From contig NC_088295.1 of NCBI RefSeq assembly GCF_032854445.1, positions 39,915,385 to 39,979,384 on the forward strand: a stretch of 64,000 bases of DNA. Reading direction: 5' to 3'. Position numbers and translations under genes: made by a program. Source of the DNA: Liolophura sinensis (taxonomy: Eukaryota > Mollusca > Polyplacophora > Chitonida > Chitonidae). Positions within the stretch are counted from its first letter, which is position 1; every line of letters starts with the position of its first letter. This document shows, in pieces, positions 9,831 to 22,054 of the stretch. Below the pieces are notes generated by a model. The model was given only the letters and a program-made list of their open reading frames with translations. It made no database searches and was not told the origin of the DNA.

Positions 9831-11369
9831 TTAATAGATATAACAACTTGTCATTGTTGAGATTACAGAATACAGAATTCCTGCACCATACCCTTTTAAC
9901 CTTACCATTGTAAACCTATAAAAATCAACATGCACTCGTGTCCAAATCATAGCTTTGCTGGATGCCACGATAGAATTTATACTTCTCTGTTGGTCTTCAA
10001 ACACAATCTCGTTTGTAGCATACCAGGTGCAAAATTGCAGTACACACATTAAATACAATAAAACTGACCCAATCCCATCACAAAGAGCAGAGTTTATATT
10101 CTTAAATATTAGTGTTTCTATATCAAGGTTGGGCAAATAGTTTCCGTACAAAACAAAAAGTCGATTGAATTTATTGAACACTTCTCCGACCATCTTACAC
10201 CGTACAAACAAATGGTCTTTTGTTTCTGAATCTGAACAGAACGCGCACATGTCATCAGTGGCAACATTCTGATTTAACAATCGTTCTTTGACAGGTAAAA
10301 TATCATGAACAAGTTTGTAACAAAAATTTATTAAGTTGTGGTCTAACAAAGTGTTAAATACAGTTTCCCAAATGATATCCCACTTAAGGTGAGGTGATCT
10401 CACCATGACTGCTTTGGCACTCGACAATCCTATCAACTAGGAGATTTTAAATATATTTGCTTGTGTACATAACAGAAGGTAATTGCTGATCCTGGTAGAA
10501 TTCTTGCAAAGCTTTCAACGCAAATCTGTAGAATGGAGGTACATTGTCTGAATGTGGAATATTTGGTTTACACAAAATAAGACAAATGTTTCTTAAACAT
10601 AACCCTAGCCAATATGTAGCAAAACATTTATGCCAATATGTCAGCAGTTGTACCATGTACTGTTTTTAAGACATGTCGTATTGCCAGTGCCTTAATCTTA
10701 CGGTCTACCTTATGAACATTTAAGCCGCCTTTAGAGAATCTATTGTGGAAAACTCTTTTCAGACTCTCTGGCTTCTTTTCACACAAGAAACTAAACAGAG
10801 CCTGGGAATACTGATTAATACATTTAGAAGGTAACAAAATACACTGAGCAGTAAACCACAATGCAGCTAAAGCCACAGTGTTAATTAATACACCTCTGCC
10901 TCTGAAAGTTAGATATCTCCCATTCCACGAACAAACGTTTTGGATCAGAGCTCCAAAAGAAAATTCCGCAGATCTTTGAATTCTGAACTGTCTTAAGACC
11001 GACATCAGGAACTAAGGACTCATCCTACTTTCCAGTAGGTAGCTTCTTACCTTTTGATGGGTTTAGTTTCGCCCCAGAAGCTTTACCGTACTTTTCAGCC
11101 AAATTAACGACTTCCAGGATTGAACTCTCTTTAGCCAGAATGGCAGTGATGTCATCCACAAAAGCAGATACTTTTGCCTGTTCAGCAATTCCAGGCATAG
11201 GTATATCAACAATAGCATTAGATTCTCGGATTGCGGCTATAAATGGCTCCAAAGACAAAACATATAACAAAGGTGACAATAAACAACCATGGCAAACACC
11301 TCTACTTAAGATAAATGAATCAGTAATATGGCCATTTACAAATATACTACTAGAAATATCAGTATACAA
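9831..11369 (-). pseudogene. LINE copy 1 ORF2 remnant (RT part and C-terminal region)
   Basis: Three consecutive - strand pieces. 11369-11025 is reverse transcriptase: ILYTDI-like start, FVNGHITDSF, SRGVCHGCLLSPLLYVLSLE, and FVDD where active members have FADD. 11005-10628 and 10656-10447 are thumb/C-terminal sequence. 10436-9831 contains the LVHDILPVKERLL and CAFCSDSETKDHLFVRC (zinc-like) blocks that recur in copies 2 and 3. Stops and frameshifts separate the pieces, so it is inactive. Confidence 0.85.
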
Positions 11370-11379
11370 TAATTAATCG

Positions 11380-11703
11380 CCTCGCGAAATTAATAAAATT
11401 AGGAACGTATCGTACTTTATGGCACTCAAAAAGGGTATATCCGAATTCCTGTTCGTACATGAAACACGTCCGAATCAGAAAACTTAGGTTTTGTTACAAC
11501 AAGGCAACCTCTATACGGCAATAAGGTCATCAGATATGTCATCAACGGCCCAGTGGACTGTCAAATTAAGGTACACAGAGGACGCCGGAACAATTTTCCA
11601 AGTTGCATGCTCCAAAATAAAGCTCACTTTGTTCACAAGGACGTTATGTCCAGCCAAGGTCGAAACTTGTTCTTCTGGAGCTAATTAACTCAAATTCAAT
11701 GTT
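11380..11703 (-). pseudogene. LINE copy 1 ORF1 remnant, part a
   Basis: Nucleotide similarity to LINE 2 at about 19560-20360 and LINE 3 at about 34510-34860 (for example CGAAATTAATAAA and AAGGTACACAGAGGACGCCG). Frames are broken. It directly abuts RT sequence at about 11378, which marks an internal deletion. Confidence 0.65.
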
Positions 11704-13007
11704 ATTTTCAGGGGCAGGTTTTTGGGTAGATTACGTGGTTTGGAGTTGAGTGATTGACCATTTGATATCACTATAGTGCAGAATGTCAGTATTAGTTTGG
11801 TTATGTTTGTCCACCTTATGTGAACTGGGGAGTAGTACTGGGCAACATGCATTATTCATGCGTATGTGATTTCGTGGAGAATTCGGATGTAAAGCGTAAC
11901 ATGATACTGATGGTAATGATATTTTATTCCCTTGCATGAAACAGACAAGGTATGGAATGGCATTCAGTTCTGAGATCTACATTGTCAGGCGTATGGATAA
12001 TCGAGTGTGGGCTCCATGTGGTATAAAAGATAAGGGAAGGTAGCTTGGGGTATTGCATCTAGGTCACTGCTGCACATGCATGTGGGGCAAGGCTGGGGGT
12101 GATTGTGTAAGACCTTACGGTGGGTGAGCACAGTTGTTTTTTGCATGTTTTCTGTATTGTTCTTTAGCATGTTTTGTAATTTGGTTGTAATAAGTATTTC
12201 GATTTAAGTGTTTTGTATTATTGTTGTGTTGACAAGATTCAGTGTGCACGCTGCAGTTCTAATATTTTCCAACCTGAAACAAAATGGCAGCATGCCACGT
12301 GTATGATTGTCAGGAATAACTGTGGTGAATAGTCTCTTGTTTTATCCTTTTCTTGAGCTTGTAAGTGAATACACACCGTAATTGTGTCACTGAGAGATTG
12401 GTTTTGTAGTGCGTTATATTGTATTTTTGTTTTGTTTTGTTTTGTTTATTATTGCATGTCAGGATAGGCCATGTGCAGTGGGAGAGATTCTTTGGGAATC
12501 TAAAAGGTTGTAATCCATGGATTCGCAGGTATTTGCTTTTATTAACAGATAATAGGAATATTGTTTATCTGTTATGGTTAATGTATTTCAGTGTTAAACT
12601 GTAATAAGGGACAACTGAATAGGATGATTTGAACTGATGATGATCAGAACATTCGTACTGAGTTTGTTGAGGTAACAGTGACACGCAGAAAGCAGCATTA
12701 TGAATATTTCATTCTGTCACATGATAATCTGAGTAATCTATGTATTATCTTTAGTTATGTTTGTTCTGTAATGTTGCCTTATGATGTTTCAAGTGGGCTA
12801 ATGGAGTATTTTTTATGTTTACGGGGGTTCGCTATACCGCTTACTTTTCAGTCATGACGCAAAATCCTGAGTTGTTGGGGTTTACCCTAGACCTTCAGCC
12901 TCCGACAGAATTGGTGTCAGAAGTGGGATTCGGGATAAATATGGATTATTGTGGATAATAAGGAACCGTGCTGTGACGACCCCTGGGTTTCCATGTTGCT
13001 GACCGAC
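11704..13007 (+). mobile_element. LTR-retrotransposon fragment inserted in LINE copy 1 (putative LTR plus primer-binding site)
   Basis: LINE 1 ORF1 similarity stops at about 11704 and resumes at about 13008, so some 1.3 kb is inserted. Near its right end, TGGTGTCAGAAGTGGG at 12912-12927 is complementary to the 3' end typical of tRNA-Leu (…CCCACTTCTGACACCA), a common primer-binding site in Ty3/Gypsy-type elements, normally placed just after the 5' LTR. The upstream ~1.2 kb would then be an LTR. No gag or pol reading frame is present and I could not fix the ends or a target duplication. Confidence 0.4.
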
Positions 13008-13490
13008 ATTAATGACGCTACACAGAAATCCAATTAAGACCTTCTGGACCACCGTCGTAAACGACACACTACTTCTGGTTGAAATAGCCACAGATAATGT
13101 TGTGTTTGGCTTGCTCATAGGAGAGAAAGACACCGGTTTATTTATTAATTTATTTATTTGATTAGTGTTTTACGCAGGGCTCAAGAATATTTCACTTGTA
13201 CAGCGGCGGCCAGAATTATGGTGGGAGGAAACCGGGCAGAGCAAGGGGAAAACCTACAACCATCCCCAGGTTGTTGCCAGACCTTCCCAGGTACGCACAC
13301 CGGTTTAGATATACCTCTTACAAAAGGGAACAAACCCGCCACACGGTATGTGATTCTGTCCAAAATCAGTCCGCATCTTTAAGAAATCTAGGAAATATTC
13401 AACAAAACCACAAGCGTTGTTGTTGTACAAGTCGTAAACAAAAGATTTGGCAAAGTACGTCCGACAACCTTCACAGTCACAGCCGAACTT
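13008..13490 (-). pseudogene. LINE copy 1 ORF1 remnant, part b, and 5' end
   Basis: Matches the 5' part of LINE 2 (20400-20711): both contain GACACACTACTTCTGGTTGA, and both end in a GTCGTAAACAA...CCTTCACAGTCACA block. It is interrupted by the SINE at 13141-13296. Confidence 0.7.
13141..13296 (-). mobile_element. SINE family A, 5'-truncated, inserted in LINE copy 1
   Basis: Reverse-complement SINE with its (TTTATTTA) tail at the low end. Flanking duplication ACACCGGTTTA at 13130-13140 and 13297-13307. It interrupts ORF1 N-terminal sequence, so it arrived after the LINE. Confidence 0.82.
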
Positions 13491-13591
13491 CCTAAATCAA
13501 TGCCAGGAAAAATAGAAACAAGCAAAAAACTAGGAGCTTAAAGGAAGTCAGCAGACATTTGCTTGAGAGTGAAAAAAATACAATTACTTGC

Positions 13592-13676
13592 AGGCACCAG
13601 AGTGTTTCAAACCCTCGACCTCCAGCTTACTAGAATGTCTTAATGTAGTTACTCTAACCAACTGAGCTATGGCGCC
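13592..13676 (-). pseudogene. tRNA-Thr pseudogene, copy 3
   Basis: Both acceptor strands (GGCGCC / GGCACC complements) are present, but the anticodon arm carries an ~11-bp insertion and the T loop is altered (TTTCAAA). LINE copy 1 begins 101 bp beyond its 3' end. Confidence 0.8.
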
Positions 13677-14256
13677 CTACTTGTACAAACTGTTTAATCT
13701 ACATTTAGACAATTACCCGGAATACTGTTAACTCAGAGGGGGAGAGCAAGGGAAATGTAACCTAGACTAAGACATTCGAGGTCTGTATATAAAAAAAATA
13801 GTTCCTACACAGCTCTTCCTTTATATGGCCTTTGGAAATGAATTTAATAAGTCCTTGTATGAAATAATATTAGCAAGTGTGCATTTTTATACGATAAATG
13901 TTGGAGGCTATGCAACATTACTTGTAATTGTTGGTTAACAGAATAAGAATTTAACTTTAATACTGACATGTACACTTCTTACAATATAGACGTCAGAGCT
14001 TAATATCAATCTCAACGGTTCTTGGAAGAAACATGTTAAAAATAGCAACGAGAAGAATCGAAGTTGTTTGCCTACATCCGGAAGTGAAAATATCATTGGA
14101 CTTTTGCATTCTCGTAAAGTTCTCTTAACCGTCAAGTCAGTATTTCATGTTGGAAAAGGATAGTGGAAATGAGAGAGAAACAAAGAGAAAACTAGAGTTC
14201 AAATGACGAGAAATCAAAACACATTTTCAAGAGAGTGGAAAAAAACATATACTCGC

Positions 14257-14308
14257 GGGCACCAGAGGGATTCGAACCCTCGATCTCAAGTTTACTAGCT
14301 ATGGCGCC
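14257..14308 (-). pseudogene. tRNA-Thr pseudogene, copy 4 (D arm deleted)
   Basis: The T arm is intact (complement of GGGATTCGAACCCTCG), but sequence jumps from the anticodon loop directly to CTATGGCGCC, removing most of the anticodon stem and D arm. Confidence 0.85.
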
Positions 14309-15192
14309 CTATGTATTTAAACCGTTTGCTCTACATTTTAGACAGTTGTACCCGTAATAGCGTTAACTTGAAAAAGGGGTGCTTAGGAAATGTAACCTAT
14401 AGACTAACACATACGTGGTGTGTATACCACGCAGCTCTTCGTAATCCTTTATGTCGTATTTGGAAATGAATTCCACTCGACAGTAAACTAAAATACCGTT
14501 GACTGAAAGGGGGAGAGTGAGGGAAATGTAACCTAGACTAACATATACGAGATCTGTATATAGAAAGAAAAACAGTTGCGACGCACCTCTTCGTAAACCT
14601 TTATATGGCATTTGGAAATGAATTTAATTCCACTCATCAAACATTGTTCACCGACAGGGAGGAATATGTCCTTGTATGAAATAATGTTATCAAGTGTGCA
14701 TTTTTGTACCATAAATGTTGGAGGTTATGCAACATTACTTGGAATTGTTGGTTAACAGAATAAGAAATTCCCTTTAATACTGACATGTACACTTCTTACA
14801 ATGCAGAGGTAAAAGCTTAATATCAAGCTAAACGGTTCTTCGAAGAAACATGTAAAACATAACGACGCGAAGAATCAAAGTTATTTGCCAACATCCGGAA
14901 GTGAAAATATCATTGGACTTTTGCATTCCTTAAGTTCTCGTAAGCGTCAAATCAGTATTTTATCTAGAAAATAAATTAGACAGTAGATTTGACCTAAAGT
15001 AATGGCAGAAAATTGGAGAAGAAAAAGAGAAAACTAGAGTTTATTTATTTATTTTTTTAATAAGAAGTAATTTATTCACATTATTCAATACAACAGATTT
15101 ATACAGTGCAATTTACAGTATTACGTATATTCTTACACGCAGTCCATTTTAAAAATACAATATCACAGACTGGTGTAAGAAAATATCACAAA

Positions 15193-18100
15193 TTACTTTA
15201 GCATAAAGATTAACTTGTCATCTCTGACTTTACAAATAGTGCCATTCCTGCACCAAAGTCTAGTAAAACTGCTCCTTTCAAGTCGCAGGAAATCGACATG
15301 AACCCTTGTGCGTATCATGTTTTTAGCGGCGGCTACAATGCTGGTGACATCTCTTTGCTTTGCATTAAATATAACGCCATTCCTTGCACACAAATACAAA
15401 ACTGATGCACACTGATTATAGATAAGGTTACGCTCTTTACATCCTCACTGACGCTAACGTCAAGTAACTTGAACGTCAATGTTCTCTTATCTTGACTGGG
15501 CAGAAACCCAGCGTACAAGATAAAAACACGACTGAATTCACTGAAAACATCTTGTACTGTTCTGCATTGCACAAATAAATGATGCTGGGTTTCGGAGCCA
15601 GCACAAAAACACACAAATCAGTTGTAATGATTAAAATATCATGTACCAATTTAAAGAAAAAATAAATTAAATTGTGGTCCAGAAATGTATGAAAAACATT
15701 TTTTCCAAATAATATCTCAGCTTAACTGAGGCGAAGCTAACATAACACGAGGAATCTGAACAACTCTGGTAATCAATACATTGTAAATAAATTTGCTGCA
15801 GTACATAGCACTTGGTAGCTGCTGACCGCAATAGAACTCCTTCCAAGCACTCATGGCAATCCTGTAAAATGGTGGCACATTTCCTGAGTGGGGAATGTAC
15901 GGTCTTGCAAACTCTGGACAAACGGATCATAGGGATAAACTTAACCAGTAAACCGCAAAATATTTCCAGTCAGCGGCTGTTCCATAGATCAACTTTAGGA
16001 TGTGATGAAGAGCCAAAGCTTTAGTTTTACACTCAACATTGTGCACATTTAATCCCCCACATGAGTATTTGTTATGCGCCACATCTCTCTTTAAACTTTT
16101 AGGTTTGTTGTTCCATAGAAACTTGAACACAGTACGTGAATACAATGTTGCACATTTCGTTGGTAATAACATACACTGTGCCTGCAAGAGCTACAGTATT
16201 GATAAGTACTGAGAGGCCTCTTAGGGTAAGATGTCTACCAATCCAAGAAGTGACAAGTTTTTTTTACTTTGCCTAAGACACGCTCATGGTTGTTCAAGGA
16301 GTTCAAGGTTGCGCTCTCTTTCCCGAAATGAACTCCACATATTTTTGCGTTCTTCACCATCTTAATGCCGACATCGGATGTGGCGTTTTTTTTCCACTTC
16401 CCAATCATTAATGCAACAGTTTTTGACAAATTTAATTTTGCCCCTGTCGCCCTACCGTACTTATCGGCCAAATCTAGGACGGACGACAGTGACTTTTGTT
16501 CCGACAGTATTGCCGTCGTGTCATCTGCAAAAGCAGACACCTTCGCTTCTTTTTCCGTTCCAGGCATACGCACACCCTGTAGCACAGTAAAGTTTCGAAT
16601 TGCAGCTATAAAAGGTTCTAAGGATAATACACATAATAACGGCGACAAAGAACAACCTTGACGCACACCTCTACTCAAAGGAAATTCCTCAGTGATGTGT
16701 CCATTGACAATAACATTACTCGAATATCTGTATAAAGCAAACCAACCCATTTACAAAAATCAGGCTTAAATTTAAACTGCTTCAAAACCTTAAACAAAAA
16801 CGACCAATCAACTCTGTCAAAAGCTTTTCCTGGTCTAAGTTCACAAAACATGCCTTTAAATCTTTTTGCTCTACATAATCATAAACATTCCTTAATAAAT
16901 GTAAATTATCAAAAATACTCCTCCCAGGAATGCCACATGTTTGATTGGGCAAAACAAATGAATTAATTACATTCTTCAAACGATTACGCAATGCCTTGGA
17001 CACAATGTTGTAATCCACATTAAGCTAACTGATCGGTCTCCAATTCTTAATGTACTGTGAATTGTCAGGGTCCTTACAAAGAAGTGTAATTAATCCTGAT
17101 CGCTGTGAGGAACTTAGTTTACCGACCCTAAAACAGCAGTTAACTTTTGTAAATAACTTCCCTATTACAGACCAAAATTTCAAAACTCGGCTGGTAAACC
17201 ATCATGACCAGGGGAGCGGTATTTAGACATGTGTGAGGCCGCATGAAACAGTTCTTGCTCTGTTAGAAGACCCTCACATGACAGTCTACAATCTTGTTTT
17301 AACTGCGGCAGGGTAGACAAAAATTCATCCTGACAATCAAAATCGGTGGCTTGTTCAGAATACAACATGTAACACGTTCTGACACAATCAGCTATATCAT
17401 TTTGATGGGCATGAGAAGCGGAACCATTCTTTTTAATCATCTTTTTTTCCCCTCTGACATCTTCCCTCCTAATAAAATATTTCATCGGCTTTTCTCCCTT
17501 GTCGAAATGTGAGGCTTTTGTCCTAATTAGAGCACCCGCATGAGCGACTTGGTCCATTGCATTGATAGTTTTCTTAACATTTTCAATTTTTTCCACGTTA
17601 GTAATAGGACCTGACATTAACTCATTCAGCTGTTTGTTCAGTTTTAAGAACTGACTTTTTCTTTTAAAAGATATGTTCTTGCAAATATTTGCGAACGACT
17701 TCTTTGGAATTAGCTTTAAACATATCCCATCTCTCTATTATATCTTCATTGTAATTCTCCTCAATTTCACAATCATCAAATAAATTAACAAAGACCTCTT
17801 TAACCTGAGCAACAAGCTCTTCATCATTTAATATAGCAGTGTTGCATTTCCAGTAGAAAGGTCCCCATGCAATTACATCCTCAAAATTAACATCAAAATA
17901 CACACAAGAATGATCGGAAAATGACACATGAGTCACATCACACGCTGTAACGTAATCTTGAACACTACTGGAGACGTAAAATCTGTCTAGCCTGCTTGCG
18001 CTCTGGTTTCTCGCTCAGGTATACATTTTCCTGTCTGGATGAAGTTTGCGGAAAATATCATTTACGCCAAAATCTTTTTCTAAAGTGATGATTTCGTCTA

Positions 18101-18646
18101 TACCCTCCTTTCGGGAATGAACACCAGAGCTAAACCTATGTAGGGCAATGTTTTCTACACAATTAAAATCACCACCGAGAATTATAATTTCTCTCCCTCC
18201 CATTACACTATCTAAATTAGAAATGAACTCTTTTCTATCCTTCTCATTATTGGTAGCATAAATACAGATAAGATTTAAAGCTGTATTATTTACATCAGCC
18301 TTAACACTGATAAAACGCCCATGAGGACATCTAGTTACATTTTTAAAAAGCAATCTACACTGTATCTAATGATAATTCTCACCACACAACTTCTGGCAGA
18401 TCCGTAAGCCCATTTCGCATCCCCAGGAATTTGCAAATTCTTCGCGTCATTAAAATATTGAAAATGAGTTTCCTGGAGAAACAAAATATCAATATTATTC
18501 TCAAAATCCAACTCTTTCATCTGTTCTTGTTTAATACAATCGCGCAAACCATTAACATTTAAGGACGCAAAGCGAGTGCTACCCGCCATAATCAAAAAGG
18601 GAAATAATGTAACGTACATACCCATCTTGAACGTATGAAATAGCAC
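15193..18646 (-). pseudogene. LINE copy 2 ORF2: endonuclease-reverse transcriptase, degenerate
   Basis: Domains in order on the - strand. The apurinic-type endonuclease starts at 18646 with LNVNGLRD, LFLQETHF, then IILGGDFNCV and SFSDHSCVYF (metal-binding and catalytic motifs). A linker with KPMKYFIRRE and SPGHDGLPAEF (17617-17180) follows. RT begins with IVSKALRNRLKNVI and PNQTCGIPGRSIFDNLHLLR (17018-16782), then VNLDQEK, SRGVRQGCSLSPLLCVLSLE and AFADDTTAIL (16750-16235), with both catalytic Asp of FADD kept. The C-terminal part has LYGTAADWKYFAVYWLSLSL and CFCAGSETQHHLFVQC. At least seven frame breaks make it inactive. Confidence 0.9.
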
Positions 18647-20389
18647 TCAATCCCTATTCATATGCCTCCTTCGAGAGGCAAATGCCTTTCTTTTCCTATA
18701 CTCTAATAACGTAGTGTCATTTCCCTGGGACGGGATGGGCGTCATTTGGGTAGACTCATCAGCGTCAATGCCATTGTGATTCCGATAATCAGACGAAGGA
18801 GAACTGGAGAGAACCGATGAAATGGCCTGTCCTGTGTCAGGTAAGCTCCCATTGTCCAGTTTGGGCCTCTTTTCTTCCAGTGGCGGTGGCACGTCCGGAC
18901 GCTCCTTAGCCACGTGGATTTCAGCCGTAACCAACGTTGTTGAAGGTCCACCTTCTTCACGTGACAATAGCGCACCAATCACCGGAAAATCATCATCTCT
19001 TTCAGAGTCAATATTCATGGCATCCCCTTTGTCGGCACTAATCTTCATGGCTAAGTCCCCTTTGTCGGCACTAATCTTCATGGCTAAGTCACTATCGTCC
19101 TTTACGTTGCTGACGTCATATACCCAATGGTCATCATCGACATCCTCGACATCATCATCTTCTCCTACATACGTCCGCTCCAAGGCGGGCGGATCAAAAA
19201 TCAAGGCCTCATTATCGCTGTCAGAGGGCACATCGCCGTCAACGTTTAAAACGTCAACGTCCTCATAACCAGTTTGTTGATCGACTTTGCTCGTTGGCTC
19301 TAGCAAAATCTCACTGACGTCACTTTTAACGCGAGCCGCGTACGACACCGTCCTAGCGCAACATTCGCTCATTGTATGTTGAGAGGAACCACACCTTCGA
19401 CACGCTTCTCTGCCATCTTTTTCCGTATGTGGAGTATCGTGCGGAGAAAATCCATCACAGTTTGTACACCACACAGACCTACTTTCGGCAACCTTGTGAC
19501 TTTTTTGGCCACATTTGCGGCACTCCTATGTCTGATCCGGGTAGGTGAACATAATAACATCACCCCCGAAATTAATAAAGTTCAGGACATACCAAACTTT
19601 GTGACACCTAAAACAATATATCCTAATCCCTATTCGTACATGGGACAAGTCCGAATTGGAAAATTTAGGTTTAGTAACACCAAGGCAGTCACCATAAGGC
19701 CACAGACCCCCATTAGTTTTCCATAAGCGACAATGTTAACGTTTAGTGCTGTAGCTCAGTCCCAAACATTCCGTGGCCAATAAACTTTAGTACATACCTG
19801 GCCCTGTCTGTGAGAAAGAAGCCATAAAAATCTTGACACAGGTTGACCGTCAAAATCTGGACCTTTTTTTTATGCCGGCAGCTGGGAGGGGTGCCTAGCA
19901 ACGCCAAGGGGGCGCCACCCGCAGCCTCATCACCACCTGTCTCCTTGTGTCCTCTGGCCCAGAATTTCAAACTTTCATCATTAAAACTCATACCTGCCCA
20001 AAGCTTAGACAATTTCCATCATTTTGATACCAAGCATGCACCTGTACACAAAAAACGACAGGTTGGCAGCAAAAAAAGACTTTACATCCTAAAATACACA
20101 GAACTACAATCGTTCCAGATGAAAAACGGAAGTTGTAATGGGGATCTGTGTCCATAAGGTTTCAACGCGGACGCTATGAGGTCATCAGACATTTCATCGG
20201 GAGCCTAGTGGGGGTCAAGTTAAGGTATACAGATGACGCTGGAACGATATTCCAGGTTGTTTTTTTTAAGACACAGCTTCCTTTATTCACAAGGGCGTTA
20301 TGCCCAGCTAAGGTAGAAACCCGCACATAAAACATTTTCTTCAAATAGTTCTTCTGAAAACTAATCACCTCAGATTTAATGTTAATCAC
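18647..20389 (-). pseudogene. LINE copy 2 ORF1 (nucleic-acid-binding, CCHC zinc knuckles), broken
   Basis: The N-terminal block is at 20389-20174 (SFQKNYLKKMFYVRVSTLAG and NIVPASSVYLNL). A zinc-knuckle region follows near 19550-19375: ECRKCGQKSH (last Cys of this knuckle replaced by Ser), WCTNCDGFSPHDTPH and CRRCGSSQHTMSEC, a perfect C-x2-C-x4-H-x4-C. The 275-residue open stretch 19474-18647 continues with an acidic, low-complexity tail containing a tandem 12-residue repeat (DLAMKISADKG twice, then a partial) and ending in a basic RKRKAFASRRRHMNRD. A TAG stop precedes the first knuckle. Its role would be to coat LINE RNA. Confidence 0.85.
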
Positions 20390-20778
20390 ACTTGGCAGAA
20401 ATCAAATAAAGTCCCTCTGGACCGCCGTAGTAAAGGACACACTACTTCTGGTTGAGATAGCCACAGACAATGTTCTGCTTGGCTTGCTCACAGGAATGAA
20501 AGACAACGGCCTAGACATACCTGTTATCACTGGGCACAAGCCCTCCAGCCGGTTTGAGAATCTAGCCAAATTCAGTCCTTATCGTCCACAAATCTCCGTA
20601 AAAATCAAAAAAAAAAAAAAAAAACACTGGTGTTGTTGCTGCACGATTCGTAAACAACAGAGCTCGCAAAACACGTCTGACCACCTTCACAGTCACACCC
20701 GAACTCCCCCTCTAGAGTTTATGTGACGAAGAAAGAAGGAAAATTTTTCTTTAGAGTAGAAAAAATACATCTACTTAC

Positions 20779-20852
20779 AGGCAACAGCGGGATTCGAACA
20801 AACAACCTTTAGTTTACCAGACTGGCGCTCTAATGAACTGAGTTATGGAGCC
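20779..20852 (-). pseudogene. tRNA-Thr-like copy 5, anticodon GGT, T stem damaged
   Basis: Correct length (74 bp), with a D arm and an anticodon arm reading CCAGT-CTGGTAA on the - strand, so the anticodon is GGT (Thr). The T stem has at least two mismatches (GTTTG against CCCGC), so it is probably non-functional. LINE copy 2 begins 67 bp beyond its 3' end. Confidence 0.7.
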
Positions 20853-21247
20853 TCGCGTTTATAAACTGGCTGATCTACATGTATGCCTTTAGATGGCACT
20901 TGGAAATGAATTTAATCCCACTCATCAAACATTCTTCACCGACAGTGAGGAATATGTCCTTGTATGAAATAAAATTAGCAACTGTGCATATCGACAGGAG
21001 AAATCGAACTTACTTCCCAACATCCGAAAGTGAAAATATCATTGAACGAAAAATGGATCACATGGTCTTTCGCATACCTTAAATGCTCGTAACCCACAAG
21101 TCAGTATCTTACGTAGGAAAGGGATGGTAGGTCTGGCCTAAATTAATGCCAGTAAAATCAGAAGGATACAAGGAGAACACTAGAGTTCTAATGACGAGAA
21201 TCAGAAAACATTTTCTTGAAAGTGGGAAAAAAGGCACATATATTTGT

Positions 21248-21314
21248 AGGCACCAGAGGGATTCGAACCCTCGACCTTCAGTTTACTAGTCCTAACGAAT
21301 TAAGCTATGGCGCC
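21248..21314 (-). pseudogene. tRNA-Thr pseudogene, copy 6
   Basis: The T arm and acceptor strands are good, but about 7 bases are missing from the anticodon/D-arm junction. Confidence 0.82.
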
Positions 21315-21980
21315 GTACCTATTTAGACCGTTCGCTCTACATTTAGACAGTTGTACCAGGAATACCGTTAACTTCGAAAAGGGTGCTTAGGAAATGTATC
21401 CTAGACTAACACATGCGTGTTTTGTATAAAGAAAAAAAATTCCACACGCAACTCTTCGTAATCCTTTATATGGCATTTGGAAATGAATTTAATTCCACTC
21501 GCCAGCAAGGCCAGCAAGGCGAGTGTCCGTGTATGAAATAATGTTAGCAGGTGTGCATTTTTGTACGATAAAAGTTGGAGGCTAAGCAACATTACTTGGA
21601 ATTGTTGGTTAACAGAATAAGAAATTCCCTTTAATACTGACATGTACACTACTTACAATACAGAGGTAAAAGCTTAATATCAATCTAAACGGTTCTTGAA
21701 AGAAACAAATACGTAAAACATATCGACAGGAAGAATACATCTTTCTTGCCAACATCCGCAACTGAAAATATTATTGAAAGAAAAACAGATCAGATGGTCT
21801 TTTGTATACTTCAAATGCTCGTCACCCACATTTCAGTATCTTACGTAGGAAAGGGATGGTAAATCTGACATAAAGTGATGCCAGAAATATGAGAAGGATA
21901 CAAGGAGACAACTTCAACTCAAATGACGAGAATCAAAAAACATTTTCTTAAGAGTGAAAAAAACAAGAACACATATTTGC

Positions 21981-22054
21981 AGGCACCAGAGGGATTCGAA
22001 CCCTCGACCTCCAGTTTACTAGACTGGCGCTCTAACCAGCTGAGCTATGGCGCC
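21981..22054 (-). tRNA. tRNA-Thr (anticodon AGT), copy 7
   Basis: The - strand reads GGCGCCATAGCTCAGCTGGT..., giving a full cloverleaf: acceptor GGCGCCA/TGGTGCC (one G-T pair), D stem GCTC/GAGC, anticodon stem CCAGT/ACTGG with loop CTAGTAA, T stem GAGGG/CCCTC with TTCGAAT. The internal A box (TAGCTCAGCTGG) and B box (GGTTCGAATCC) are intact. A T-run (A-run on +, about 21955-21964) lies just beyond the 3' end as Pol III terminator. It differs from copies 8-12 only by one D-loop base. CCA is not encoded, as expected in eukaryotes. Confidence 0.92.

Larger units (their letters stand above)
9649..13490 (-). mobile_element. Tx1/L1-like LINE, copy 1 (internal deletion, two nested insertions)
   Basis: A T-run at 9649-9655 is the 3' tail on the - strand. 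ORF2 C-terminal and RT pieces lie at 9831-11369. Near 11378 the sequence jumps straight to ORF1 N-terminal sequence, so the ORF1 C-terminus, endonuclease and first part of the RT are deleted. ORF1 N-terminal sequence is split by an LTR-like insertion (about 11704-13007) and a SINE (13141-13296). The 5' end at 13490 has the same end sequence (ACCTTCACAGTCACA...) as LINE copy 2. Array sequence resumes at 13491, 101 bp beyond the 3' end of tRNA copy 3. Confidence 0.85.
15045..20711 (-). mobile_element. Tx1/L1-like LINE, copy 2, full length with 11-bp target-site duplication
   Basis: A 5667-bp element bounded by CTAGAGTTTAT at 15034-15044 and 20712-20722. The array unit around the site reads ACTAGAGTTCAAATGACGAG, so this is a clean insertion into an array unit. 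The 3' end carries a (TAAA)-type tail. From 5' to 3' on the - strand it holds ORF1 with CCHC zinc knuckles, an endonuclease, RT and a C-terminal zinc-like region. Both ORFs are broken by stops and frameshifts. The PGRSIFDNLHLLR-type motif before the RT Asp block, and the overall order, place it with the Tx1 branch of the L1 group rather than Jockey/CR1 (family-level judgement from memory). Confidence 0.9.

Noticed and set aside
18822-19268. 148-codon + strand open frame rich in Ser/Thr
   Set aside because: Antisense of the acidic low-complexity tail of LINE copy 2 ORF1 on the - strand.
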